In this document: positions 34,040 to 44,730 of the stretch, piece after piece | Numbering within the stretch: the first letter of the stretch is position 1 | Layout of the letters: every line of letters begins with the position of its first letter | Origin: Pollenia angustigena | Lineage: Eukaryota > Arthropoda > Insecta > Diptera > Polleniidae | Direction of reading: 5' to 3' | Assembly (NCBI GenBank): GCA_930367215.1 | Contig: OV884056.1 | Coordinates: 230,693,127-230,757,126, forward strand | DNA: 64,000 nt | Program-made: the position numbers and the translations under genes | The notes under the pieces: generated by a model | Seen by the model: only the letters and a program-made list of their open reading frames with translations | Database searches by the model: none | What the model was told of the DNA's origin: nothing

Positions 34040-34492
34040 CTTCTAGCTAGAACGCGTTTAAGCAAAATGTTGATTAAGTAAATCAAAACCGTTCACATAA
34101 TATTTGATATGATTAAGGTGACAGATGATTAAGAAAAAAACAACAAACAAATTTATATTTCTTCAAAGTATTAAAAATGCATAAAAAAAACTTTAATAAA
34201 GTTATCAGAAGATTATTTTGAAAACATATTAATAATGAAATTCTAAAAAATTTATGAATTATTTAAGGAAAAAAATAAAAACATTAAGCAGAAATCGATA
34301 TCGGTTGTACACGTTTATATTGGCCGATTCTACATTATACTCAGTTTGAGGTATGTGATTAATGAAGTGTTTTAGTTGTAATCATGTCTATTTGAAGTGA
34401 TTAATAAATCACTTTAATGTATGGGAAATCATCTTGATTTTGATGTGATTAGAGCTTAATCACGTTCGAGTGGCTTAAACGCGCTTAAGAAC
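34040..34492. mobile_element. possible 450-bp inverted-repeat element
   Basis: Left GTTCTTCTAGCTAGAACGCG then TTTAAGC; right GGCTTAAACGCGCTTAAGAAC. The ends are partly inverted copies and GATTAAG-like phrases repeat inside. No target duplication found. Confidence 0.4.
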
Positions 34493-34599
34493 TCAAGAGG
34501 GAACATAATAATGAAAAACATACGAACAATCTAGAATTTGTGAATTTTAGTTCATTTCTCTATTAAGTTAAAATTCTGATGTGCTTAATTTACTAAAAA

Positions 34600-35050
34600 T
34601 GAACGTGGGTACCTGCCTGGGTTGGCCTAACTCCACGGTAGCCTTAGCACCGAGGGCAATATAATTCGCTAACCAACAGACCCCATTTCTAAACGCATCC
34701 AACACACATTGGTGGCAATTAGAGCATATAATTTGGCAAAATTATACACTGGCCATGGCTAAGGACCTTGAGATATCTTATCTTGGCTGCAAAAGGCAAC
34801 CAGCATCTGTTGACTACAAACAGCACTTGGGAAGAAAATTCATCCTGTGAGGCCGACTTTTAAAGATCTTCTTTTCGTCATCTTTGGATTTTAACAACAA
34901 CCACAACAAAATCTTAGTAGGAGCCTTAACCACTGGACAGACTGGAACGGGGGCTCTAGGGGCTTCTGACTCCCCTGGTACCAGATAAAGATCTCTATCA
35001 CGAAACATTTGTTAATTTTAAATCCTGCCGAATTCTATTGACTGCATCTG
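34600..35050. other. less AT-rich island of unknown origin
   Basis: A region of mixed composition, with a minus-strand open frame at 34814-35008 rich in Pro and charged residues. It resembles retroelement sequence in composition and CAACAACCACAAC runs, but I cannot match it to anything. Not called as a gene. Confidence 0.3.
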
Positions 35051-35396
35051 ATTTCCATGGGAAATATAACCACAAAAGTTGATATATCCTTAGAATGTAA
35101 CTCTACATACCCCCAGGGGGGTAATTGTAAGTTATAGAAAAAAAGACTGCAATCTCTATTTTATTATGATTTAATCTAATAATGCCATATTGTTGCATTT
35201 GTTGAGTTCTTGTGATTAGCTAATTAAGGAATATTAAAAAACCGTTTTAACTAGTTAAAATCCATGGTCAAAAATTACCTGTTGCTGCAAAGGCAACAAT
35301 CTACGTTGCAAATGAGTTTTTTAGGCATTTTTGATGACCTTCTTCACAAGTGGAAAAAGTTAACAAATATAAGTTTGTCATTCCTTTTGTAATAAC

Positions 35397-36456
35397 TAGG
35401 GATGAGATTTTCATGCACTAAAAAATTGAAAATATGCGCATAAAATATGCACTCAAAACTTCAAAATATGCATTAGAAAAATAAAAAATATGCACTCAAA
35501 TCTTAAACATTTTAAATAAAAAAGCATTTACTTTTTTATTTTATTTAAAACAAAAAATACAAAAATTCTATTGTTGTTTTTATTCCATTGTAATTCATAG
35601 GTATAATATTTTTAAAAACTTAATTTAAATAACTGCAATGTTAAAATTTTTGTTTGCATAATCAAATAAATCCTTTTTTATATCATCAAGTGTTAATCTT
35701 TGACTGTTTAAAAGTTTTTGTACAGGAGAAATGATCTCTCAACGTCAACCGAAGTTAAAACATACTTGATGGATGCCAGTTCATTTGGAGAATATTAATT
35801 TTCTAATTCAGATCCCACATTTGATTCTAAATCAAAAATAGTTGAAATTCGTTTTATTGTTTGAAATCCCATTTTTTTTTTTGCAAAACGTTTTGGATTT
35901 TTTTTTTTTTGTCGGGCTATTCTTCCTTCCACATTGTTTCCCGTAAGAAATCAAGAAATCAATATTATCGAATTGGCTTCTTATTTCCTCTGCAACTTGA
36001 TGTTACCCCTGTGCCTAGCAAGTTACATGTAACAGTTTTGGATAAAATGGGCCAATTGGCAGTCTTAACAATGTAAGGTGTTGCATCGGTTAAAAATTGA
36101 AGGATCTTTTAACGAAATCTTGTATTTTAAGCAGAGCTCTAAAAAAATTATTAATTGATTTAAGAAAACTTTATTTTAGAAAATTTTTTTTATACAATTT
36201 TGCAATTTTTTGAAGAATTTTTTTTATAATATGGAAATTTAATAAATATGTCACTGAAAAAGGTTAAAATATGCAAAAATATGCATCAATAACCGAAAAA
36301 TGCAAAAATATGCATTTTCCCCGAATTATGCAATAATATGCAACAACAAATCGATGGCATTTTAACGAAAATTTAATGATTCGAAAAGATAATTGGTCGA
36401 AATCAATCTTAGACTGTCGACAAAAAACATGTATTTGCATGGAAATCGCATCTCTA
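35397..36456 (-). mobile_element. hAT remnant element, copy 1
   Basis: Ends TAGGGATGAGATTTTCATGC and the inverse of TAGAGATGCGATTTCCATGC. A perfect 8-bp duplication GTAATAAC lies at 35389-35396 and 36457-36464. On the minus strand near 35740-35770 the phrase LTSVDVERS is readable, followed nearer the left end by LDDIKKDLFDYANKN (about 35650-35700). Together they resemble the C-terminal dimerisation region of hAT transposases, here frameshifted. The left end is therefore the element's 3' end. Short frames at 35861-36076 and 36264-36521 recur in copy 2 and are not genes. Confidence 0.88.
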
Positions 36457-36464
36457 GTAATAAC

Positions 36465-37047
36465 TAAAACCCCTTTAAAATATATAAGTATAGTCAAACA
36501 GTTTTGTTCTTTACTGTACAATCATAAATACTTAGCGATAATATTAAACCGTATATTTTAAAAGTTATTTAATTAAAATTGAATTTGTATTTGTAAAATA
36601 ACTTAAATCCCAAAATATTTAAATTAAATTTATGTATAAATAACACAAACAAAAAATCAACTACAACCTTGTAAAATACATTGAATATTTTCAGTTTTTT
36701 TTGTTTTCAATGTGAGTTTGCCATATTCACAATACTAAAAATATTCGCATTCAAATACTCTCACCCCACACACACACAAACATAAATTTTTTGTATTAAA
36801 TTTCCATATTTTGTTTACAAAAACAATAAATAAATAAAGAAAAAACAAAGGGCGCAAACAAACAAAAAATAATAAAATAATAAAAATATTTCGTTATCAC
36901 GTTTAAACATAAAAATGCCTAACATGAAATATTTTCTACCAGTGGTTCTAGCAATACTACGACACACATATACAAACGCATACATATACACACACATATT
37001 ACACTCATTCTTTTTCACAAGGATAATCCAATAGAATTTTTACTCAG
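36465..37047. other. AT-rich spacer with short CA-rich runs
   Basis: CACACACACA-type runs near 36770 and 36960-37000; the frame at 36815-37018 is low complexity. Confidence 0.5.
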
Positions 37048-37500
37048 TTATTGGGACCAGGATGGGGAACATGTGAACATGAATCCCAACTCAAAGCAAA
37101 TGGCAAAAGGTCGGTAATAATGCTCATCCTGGATAGTGGCAAAAGTGTTGGTGGTAAAGGTGGTTGCTTGTTGCTGCTGTTGTTTTGAGTTATTGTTGTT
37201 ATTGTTGTTGCGGCACTTGTAGCAGCAGTACAAACGGTAGTGGTTGATAATGATAAAACTCAATACCAATATTTTATGAAATTTCCGAATGGCATACATT
37301 CCGGTAACAAAAATACCAAGAATTAATGCTGCCAATACAAAATGCAGTAAATTGAATAATCGACGGTAACATTCATGCATGCAAATACACATACTTACAA
37401 ACATACATGCACAAATGCAAGTAAATAAACAAGAACTCTTAGAATGAAGTAAAAGGCCTTTAGAAATGGCGAAAACTATTATAAAAAAATGCATTAACAA
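37048..37500 (-). CDS. candidate host coding exon, unknown product
   Basis: A 150-residue open frame in a patch that is visibly less AT-rich than its surroundings. The first 45 residues are Cys/Met-rich and derive from a TGCA/TGTA-like repeat, so they are probably not coding. The rest starts LLHFVLAALILGIFVTGMYA, a good membrane segment, then IRKFHKILVLSFIIINHYRL, then CCYKCR and runs of Asn and Gln (CAA/AAC repeats, common in fly exons), ending ITE-free at a stop at 37048. A second frame is also open over about 200 bases here, so the true frame is not settled. A pyrimidine-containing stretch ending in AG near 37332 could be a 3' splice site. No family recognised; it may also be chance. Confidence 0.3.
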   Translation of the reverse strand: MLMHFFIIVFAISKGLLLHSKSSCLFTCICACMFVSMCICMHECYRRLFNLLHFVLAALILGIFVTGMYAIRKFHKILVLSFIIINHYRLYCCYKCRNNNNNNNSKQQQQQATTFTTNTFATIQDEHYYRPFAICFELGFMFTCSPSWSQ

Positions 37501-38040
37501 TACTATGAGATTTCTAGAAGTTTAAAGATTTTCATTTTAGGAAATTAATTTGTTCATGACTTGCCTTAGATATCTTCGACTTTATCTCGTTCTAAACATA
37601 AGAAGATTTCTCGTGAAAAGAACTGTTCATCATTTAATTCAAGAAACGAATCAAACCAATTTTCAATTTTATTAACTACAGTAGCATTTCTGTTAGGTTG
37701 TGTTTAGCAAATCGAAAGAAATGTAAGTTGGTTGGCATGGTCTGGTTGTACCTTCTTGACGAAGGACCATACTATGGCTATCGGTGACAATAATATGCTT
37801 AAATGAAACATAATATGTTCAACATTTTCTTTAAAAATAGTTTTGTTGGAGGTGACCATATTTAAACATGTTTATTTTCTGCATGTACTTGTAATCTATG
37901 ATCAAAAAGAGCAAAGTCAGCAACCTACGTAGCAGAATGCAAATTTTAATATGCTTCTTAATTGAGGTTTCCTTAAGCATTTTTTAAAAAATTGCATACT
38001 TTTATAACTTCATCACAGGTGGATAGAGTAAACAAATATA
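37501..38040. other. AT-rich spacer
   Basis: No gene seen. Around 37790-37890 a TATTTTCTGCATG phrase resembles miniature-element ends but has no partner. Confidence 0.45.
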
Positions 38041-38092
38041 ACAGCCTGTCCCACGATGTCGACCGCTATCGTTCGCTTGCATTTTCAACAAC
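38041..38092. repeat. terminal fragment of the TTAA-type inverted-repeat family
   Basis: GACCGCTATCGTTCGCTTGC and the following bases match the inverted right end of the element at 24424-25070. Confidence 0.65.
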
Positions 38093-38139
38093 AAAAATTT
38101 ATGTCAGTCAGGGCATGGTCTCGTCGATAAAAATGAAGA

Positions 38140-38960
38140 CCTGAAAAATGTCCTCCGTTTTCGATATATGGCAACAAGACATTGCATTACCAAAATGTTA
38201 AATTTTGAGTCTTTATTTTTAAATAATTGTACAATTTAAATTTATTCAAACTTACTTCTCCTTGCTTCGTTCCAATATAAGGATTCCGTCACCAAGGTAC
38301 TGCAAATTTTTGAAGCCAAAAACAAATCAACCTGTTCTAAAGCGTTTTGCATTCATCAATACTGTGAAACCACTTCCTCTTAAATAGTTCTTAACTGGTC
38401 TTGCAACATGTTTCCAGCGTCATCGTTATAAAATATATCGGATTTTAGTCTTGTGGCATATTCTTGGCATTTTTGGCTTGTGCTTTAAACTTATCAATCA
38501 CGTCCGATGACATATTATCAGTTCCAATTTTACCAACTCCTATTATATGCTGCCTTTCTGGTCTCACCACAAACAGCGATTTAGAAGTTATGTAAGTTTA
38601 AACATACGATCTTTAAGCTTCTGGTTGTCGCAATAGTTTAAATTTTCTGTGAAAATGAAATGGGAAAATGGATTTTTTAGTGTATATACATTTTAAATGT
38701 GCAAAATTGTCTTCAGCTCAAACAGTTTTAGTTTTTAGTAACTTTTGAATAAATCTTGCGATCTGATAGAAATTCAATCTGCCCTGATAGAAATCTGCGA
38801 CCTGCTAGAAATTGAATTTCAACGACAAACCATATTTAGCCGAGGTCGGAGCAATTTTTTATTACGACTTAAAAAATCGAATAAATTTGCAAGCAAATTA
38901 GGTTCAATCGCAATTTTCATTTGAATTGTATTAAAATTTTGATTAGTATCGAATGCCGTC
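38140..38960 (-). pseudogene. unidentified decayed coding sequence
   Basis: On the minus strand, runs of sensible residues separated by stops can be read, for example YITSKSLFVV, IIGVGKIGTDNMSSDVIDKF, KAQAKNAKNMPQD and KRKWFHSIDE. It looks like an old coding sequence, most likely from a transposon given its neighbours, but I do not recognise the family. Confidence 0.3.
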
Positions 38961-39575
38961 ATTTGTTCTTTAAAAATTGACGAGGATTCTACACTGATAA
39001 TACATCAGCGTTATCACAAGTGTCTTCGTTTTTGACCCCATGACACTTTTCATCATTGTGATGTCAACCCTAACATCAATTCGCCAAAGTGTCATCAGGG
39101 TCAAAATGAAATTATGCCATCAATGGGATTACACATCATCATCACAGAAATAACGTACATGTCCTCAGTGCACAGGATACATTAGCATCAATTTAATGAC
39201 AGTTTGTCATCAAGTCAAAGTCATTGGAATCAACTTAAGTCAAAGTTAGAGAATGTTATTATTTACTTACCCGTTAAATATGTTTGTTTCACTTTTGGTT
39301 GAATTACGACCTTTGTTTACAGCAGAACTCTCAATGATAAGACACCAGCACCATGCCCCACATGGTTTCGTAATCATTCTACTTTAAAAGTTTAATGTAT
39401 TTAACTAAATAATTTAAAAAAAATAGAATAAAGGAATTTTTGCTTTTTATAATACATTGTAATCATGAAAATAATGTTAATAATATACAAAATGTCGCAT
39501 TAAATTCAAGTAATGCAAAAAAACATAGCCTTTACAAAAGTCGCCCTATAAATATAGATGGCTTAAGAAAATTGT

Positions 39576-39830
39576 ATATCGGCGGCTTAATAAGCAATCC
39601 TGCTAACTCCCTTTCAGCACATTTTACAGGAGAGACAAAAAACTTTTTATATATCATATTAACAACGTGAGAGAAAAACCAAAAATATAGTTGGTCTTAC
39701 ACACTTCAAGACTCAAACTGAAAAACCACATGCTGTTCGATAAGGCGTATCATTATCTACCACACGGCTTAAAAATCTCAATTTACTTAAAAAGTGGGTG
39801 TAGCTGGTTTGCATATTAAGCCGACGATAT
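39576..39830. mobile_element. TATCGTCGG-ended miniature element, copy 1
   Basis: Ends ATATCGGCGGCTTAATAAGC and the inverse of ATATCGTCGGCTTAATATGC. The inner part shares CCTGCTAACTCCCTTTCAG with copy 2 at 41248-41439. GTA occurs next to the left edge in both copies and near the right edge, but a target duplication is not settled. Confidence 0.75.
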
Positions 39831-40917
39831 GTAACTACTAGATGGTTCTAAGGGCCCCTTTTATTAAGTACCTTTTGATTTTTAACACACAAAATCCATC
39901 ATCTATTTACATACATAAGAATCAACATACAGATACAAACGAAAGCCATTCATATACAAAGTGGTAACGAATAGATCGTTACGAAACAACCACAATCGTA
40001 GTCATAATCATAGAGTTTTGTTGTTGTACAACAAAATTGTGGCCGGGGTTTTGCGGAAATGGATATGGATTATTAAACGTACACATACAAAAATATAGTA
40101 GTTCTGCGATATATAACATATAGTTATATCAAACAGTTGAGTTTAAAAGTAAAAAAATAGATGACATTGACTTTCTGATGGGCTTAAAATCTATCTTAAC
40201 TATAGAAAAAAAAAATTCTATATCTAACTGCACAGAAAAAATTTTCCTTAGTTTCTTATCAATTAAAAACATTGCTTGAAAAAAATTGTTATTTAATTAA
40301 TGTGTTGATTGGATCAATTATATTTTTCATTGAACAAAAACTACAAACAAATTTTTAATTTAATTAATATTTAAATTGTTTTCAAAATAAAATTCAATTA
40401 AAATATTAATTGAATAAATTAAAACCTTAATTGAATTTTTCTTTTTAAATAAAATAAAACAAAATTGTAAAACTGTGTATTATTTATATTGGGAATTGTC
40501 AAAATTGATTATTTCAAAATTATTTTTAATTCAATAATTGTTTTTTTTTTTTTTTCTTTTGGAATACTCGTAAGAATAAACGATTTACATTGTTAATATT
40601 GAAGATATCGTATGTCCATATATTTAAAATTTAACTTTATTAATGTAGTATGTATAGGTTTTGTGCTTTAATACATTTATAGCATTTACAGTCTCATTAA
40701 AGTTAATTGTGGTTCGAGTTCTCCTTTTGCCAGTTATAATCTTTTGTGTTGATACCATCACCAGTTCTTTTGAACACCAGTTCCTTTGACCATTTCCGTC
40801 AGGCTCTTGTTACGTCTTCGCAATATTCTTTGAGGTTAATGAGTTAGTTCTTGCGTAAGTGATTGAATTGTATATAAGGTATCATACAAAAAATTTAAAC
40901 TATTTATCCTCTTACAG
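39831..40917. other. AT-rich stretch, possible intron
   Basis: It ends in a pyrimidine-rich TTATCCTCTTACAG directly before the candidate exon at 40918. No matching upstream exon could be found: the nearest GTAAGT (40855-40860) leaves a stop codon in the required frame just upstream. Confidence 0.45.
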
Positions 40918-41141
40918 ATATTAGAAAGTTTATACTGCAAAATTTTATAGTATTCCCAAATGGTCGGGTTTTGAAAACAAGAAACCTTTTGAACAAGAAG
41001 AATGGTAAAACAGATGTTATATACGAAATACGTGAGGAAATATACAAGATACCACAGCAGCCTCCAATACCCCGAATGTCTATAGCCAGATTAGTAGCAG
41101 GCAAATCAATAGATTCTCAACAAAAGCAAGTTATATTTTAA
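40918..41141 (+). CDS. candidate terminal exon of a host gene, unknown product
   Basis: After a strong 3' splice site (pyrimidine run, then ACAG at 40914-40917) one frame is open for 73 codons to a TAA at 41139-41141. The first codon is split, with two bases in this exon. The protein is rich in Lys, Ile, Arg and Gln, with the phrases KFILQNFIVFPNGRV, KKNGKTDVIYEIREEIYKI and PQQPPIPRMSIARLV, ending in QKQVIF. This is ordinary globular-protein composition, unlike the AT-driven frames around it, and shows no transposon motif. I do not recognise the family and found no earlier exon in the window. If real, the AT-rich sequence before it is an intron and several transposons here are intronic. It is flanked by two copies of one miniature element (39576-39830, 41248-41439). 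Confidence 0.55.
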
Positions 41142-41247
41142 CAATCCGAAAACAGGATGAATATAATGCCATGCTACCGCGTTCTTAAAATATAACATAA
41201 GTATGTATATATACGTATACAAGCATTCATGAACATATGTCGATAGT

Positions 41248-41439
41248 ATATCGTCGGCTTAATATGCAAACCTGCTAACTCCCTTTCAGTAAATTTCACA
41301 AGAGAGACAAAAACTTTTTATTTTTCCTATTTACTGCTTGAGAGGAAACCCAAAAATATAGTTTATTTGACACTCTTTAATACTCAAATTGAAGAAAAAG
41401 TACATGATGTTCGATATGCTTATATTAATCCGACGATAT
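41248..41439. mobile_element. TATCGTCGG-ended miniature element, copy 2
   Basis: A shorter relative of 39576-39830 with the same start (ATATCGTCGGCTTAATATGC) and end (TATTAATCCGACGATAT). Confidence 0.75.
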
Positions 41440-41718
41440 GTAACTTTGGGGCACATTTCTGAAATAAAATATAATGATTACTTTCAGTTTTAGGCTTTTC
41501 GGGAGGAAGTTTTTTATTGGACCTTTGGTGAATTATGTAACAAGCATCACAAAATTTGGCAGAGTGAAAAAGTTGCTAAATTCCAATATAAAAATATAAT
41601 TTGCTCAAATTTTAGGCGTCATAAAGTTCTTTTCTGGAGACTGGTTTATATGGAACCTGTGGTAAATTCTGGACCAATCTTGACAAAAGTTTTTATGTGT
41701 AACTTTGAGTCTATAACA

Positions 41719-41980
41719 ATTGAGGGGCTTAGAGCACAAGGGGTTTAAGTGCCTTTTTCTAAAATTTAGTTTACATATGGAATTATAGATATAGTTCGGA
41801 GAAGTTGTTCAGAGCACAAGAGGTGAATGTAGGATTCTCATCCGGACGCTAGATATGATGAACAATTCAAGCACTTGACATTAAAATACCTGCTTCGCTT
41901 GGAGCACAAGCGAAACAACCGCTTCTGTCTCATTATTTAAAATAAGTCACTTGAACCGCTTGTGCTTTAAGCCCCTCAAT
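41719..41980. mobile_element. 262-bp miniature inverted-repeat element
   Basis: Ends ATTGAGGGGCTTAGAGCACA then AGGGGTTTAAGTG, with an inverted partner on the right (CACTTGAACCGCTTGTGC then TTTAAGCCCCTCAAT). About 30 of 34 bases pair. An extra GAGCACAAG phrase repeats inside. Confidence 0.75.
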
Positions 41981-43424
41981 TAATATTTATATTGCAATTT
42001 ATTAATTTTTATGAATCTAATTTTAAATGAATCTAACAAATTATTTGATTACTACTTTGCTCTATTCAATTACTATATTCATTAGTTATTTGTTTCTTTT
42101 TAATCAAATGAGGTTATTGAATAATATATCGATTTTTTCTTAATTATTTTTATAATTGAATTAATTAACACGTTGCTTGAAATCTCATAGTTTTTTGATC
42201 ATATTTTTAATTAAACTTTAAAATATCATTTATTGAAAAAAAAAATTATAATTTTAAATTTCTACAATTTTTAGTAATCAATATAATCATTTTGGTAATA
42301 GGAGCAAATTCAACAAATTGTTTACTTGATTTTATGAATTCGATGATTAAAATCAATTTTTAATTTTTTTTTTAATTTTTTTAATTTTTTAATTAATTTA
42401 ATGATATATCAAAATACTCAATAGTATCAAAGTTTTTCGAAATAAACTTAATTTTATTTGCTTGTTTATCTACACAAGTAAATCTCGCGATAAAATAAAT
42501 AATGGAATGACGTTATAAGTTGATGGTAAAAGTTTTATAGTAAAAGTTTAATTTTTTTTTCTTTTAAGCGCATTCAAATAAAAGCTTGTCTTTAAAGGGC
42601 TTTCTACTTTTAATTTGTTTTTTCTTTTTAGCCAATTTAAATAAAAGCTTGTTCTTTAAAAAGGCCTTTCTACTTTCAAATAATTAAAAACTCGCATTCG
42701 TATTCTCCGTAAGTCATTTCAATTGATACCCATATTGTAGGCAAGCATTGTTAACTTAGTCTTCCATATTCGATTTAGAGTTATGTCACTTTATTAACGA
42801 AGTATTCTCAGCAAGTCTTTCATTTGATACAGATATTTTAGAAATGCGTTAAAAATAACCAGTCCGCCATCTTGGACTTGCCACCATGATTAATTTAAAT
42901 AATGTCACACAGCTAACCATGAATTGTCATCCAAACTGAATGTGGAACATAATTGCAGCTCAATCGGTTGATGATATCTGCTTCAAATTTGAGTTGCAAG
43001 CTTTTACAAGAACAAAAGCTTTAAAAAAAAGTCAAAGATGCACGCTTTACAAAATTTTTTGAATTAAGAATAATGTCTTAAGCAAGGCGAATTCATACAG
43101 GTGACCGCATCATGAGATAGAGTTATGCTAGCTATTCCTTTTTTAAAAAAATACTATGTATTTTGTTTTTGTAAAAGTTTAGAGTGATTGCCAAAATTGT
43201 GTGTTGAAAATATAAAAAAGGGAATTTTGTTGTTTATAAAATATACACAATTTCAGAAGGTAAATCTTTTTCCTGTACTGCAAATTTATTGTGGCTCCAG
43301 TTATTACTTACGCCTTTCTAAAACCATGTGTTTATAGTTTATGTCCACGTTTTTTGTTTTAAGAGCTATAGGAAAGTTAAAAAACAAAAAACACACAAAA
43401 TTCAAAAAAATGCACGAAATCTAT
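41981..43424. other. AT-rich stretch including a 73-bp tandem duplication
   Basis: Very AT-rich to 42480. At about 42548-42676 two units with a 73-base period share AAATAAAAGCTTGT and CTTTCTACTTT. No gene seen. Confidence 0.5.
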
Positions 43425-43960
43425 ATTTGAATCGATAGTACGGTCCATATAATTTAATGTTTATATCTCATGAATAAATGCTTCAATGTTGTCTTTCAAT
43501 GCGCCAATTGAAGCGGGCATGTGTGTACGATCTAGGCGGCCAATTGACCGGTCCCGAACGTGAATAAAAATATAAATAAAAATATAAATAAAAATATAAA
43601 TAAAAAAAACCGCACCAAACTTTGACTTTTTTCAGGATGCATTGTTAGCTCTTGCAATGCTTCTGGCTGATCTTCACTCCACAATCAACAATTCTGCTTA
43701 TTAACGTACCGATGAGTCAAAAATAAGCTTCGTCGCTGAACACATAAAGCGCGCGATGAATTTTCTTAACGGAGCACGCATTCTGATAATAAAATTCAAT
43801 AATTTGCAAGCGTTGTTCGTTTGTAAGACGATTCATGGTTAAATTATAGACCAAACTGAAGATGTTTGACAGTGAAACAAAACACGAAACGTTCATCAGC
43901 TGTTTAAACCAGTGTTGCCAAAAAGATAATAGCTTAAAAATCACCCGTGTTTTTAAAGTA
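43425..43960 (-). pseudogene. internally deleted mariner-like element
   Basis: On the minus strand the N-terminus MNRLTNEQRLQIIEFYYQN is joined directly to FSDEAYFWLIG, the region of the second catalytic block, so about the first half between them is lost. A WPP trace and ALKDNIEAFIHEI lie further on (43440-43550). An AAAAATATAAAT repeat (43562-43610) interrupts it. It is a relative of the remnant at 3445-4668 and is not functional. Confidence 0.75.
43562..43610. repeat. 12-bp tandem repeat AAAAATATAAAT
   Basis: About four units, inside the mariner remnant. Confidence 0.85.
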
Positions 43961-43971
43961 TTGATATACAT

Positions 43972-44463
43972 TAGGGTGGGTCAACTTTTTGCCCACCAAG
44001 CGTATAGTAAAATCGTAATCTACGGAAATTTCTAAGAACTTTTCCTAAAGAAACCATATTTCTAACATCAAAATCGAGCTTCCCGTTTTTGACTTGAAAA
44101 TTCGGTGCTCAGAAAGTCCGAAAAAATGCTACTTTTTTGAAAATACAAAGAAAAAAAACATCTAAACTATTTATTTATATACGAGAAATAATCACAGATA
44201 TGAAAAGCTGAAAAATTTCTTTTTAAACAAGCTTTCTTTCAGCGATACAGGTCAACTATTCACCAATTGCAATAAATATTTTCAAAAAAGTAGCATTTTT
44301 TCGGATTTCCTGAGCACCAAACTTTCAAGTCAAAAACCGGAAGATCGATTTTGATTTCAAAACCATGATTTCTTTAGGAAAAGTTCTAAAAATTTTCTGT
44401 TGATAAAGGTTTTGCTATACGCTTTGTCACTTCTTTTGGTCCCAAGCAACATGTCCCACCCTA
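43972..44463. mobile_element. 492-bp TAGGGTGGG-ended foldback-like element
   Basis: Ends TAGGGTGGG and CCCACCCTA. The perfect 8-bp duplication ATATACAT lies at 43964-43971 and 44464-44471. The arms are long and imperfectly inverted: the phrase AACTTTTCCTAAAGAAA on the left and TTTCTTTAGGAAAAGTT on the right, and likewise AAAAAATGCTACTTTTTTGA against CAAAAAAGTAGCATTTTTTC. No coding. The 8-bp duplication suggests a hAT-type transposase moves it. Confidence 0.88.
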
Positions 44464-44730
44464 ATATACATATTTATTGAATTTTAAATTTTAACTTATT
44501 TTCACAAAATGTGAACAGAGGTTGGCATTCAGTATACGCACAAAAATATAAACAATAAATAGATGACTCAAAAATGTCACCTGTTCGAACGTTCAAATTA
44601 ATTTCTCGGAATCTAACTTAGCAACCTTGATAAAAATCTCAAGCGTTTTTTTTATGCAAATCTTTTTATTTTCATACAGTTTTTACAAAACAAACATTTA
44701 AAAAGCGAATTTACCCCCACCTGTAGCCGT

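Larger units (their letters stand above)
32030..34050 (-). pseudogene. decayed LINE reverse transcriptase, split by a hAT-like element
   Basis: On the minus strand the pieces read in order with breaks. Near 33780-33930 are QCGF, GKSTIAQIFTLHQI and HLFVDYKVAF (first catalytic motif). After the insertion (32892-33769) come SSVKIEKNLSEPF, KQSFRQGNSLSCDIFN and TLYTKQ (32865-32623). Then comes a VNGDKTKMM stretch near 32560-32590, RRIILANRCCFG near 32400, TLILPVLLYG near 32330, and a C-terminal RRNGRSKLRW near 32140. The YADD motif cannot be seen cleanly, probably deleted. Many stops. Target duplications at the inner borders (GTTGAAAG) show the two halves were once joined. Confidence 0.75.

Noticed and set aside
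35861..36076. 71-residue frame, also at 45342-45542
   Set aside because: It is part of the hAT remnant family; the transposase trace is on the other strand.
36815..37018. 67-residue minus-strand frame
   Set aside because: Low-complexity AT and CA runs; no coding character.
40250..42480. Possible 2.2-kb element bounded by inverted TTAATTAATGTG-like phrases
   Set aside because: The sequence is so AT-rich that the match is weak, and no target duplication was found.
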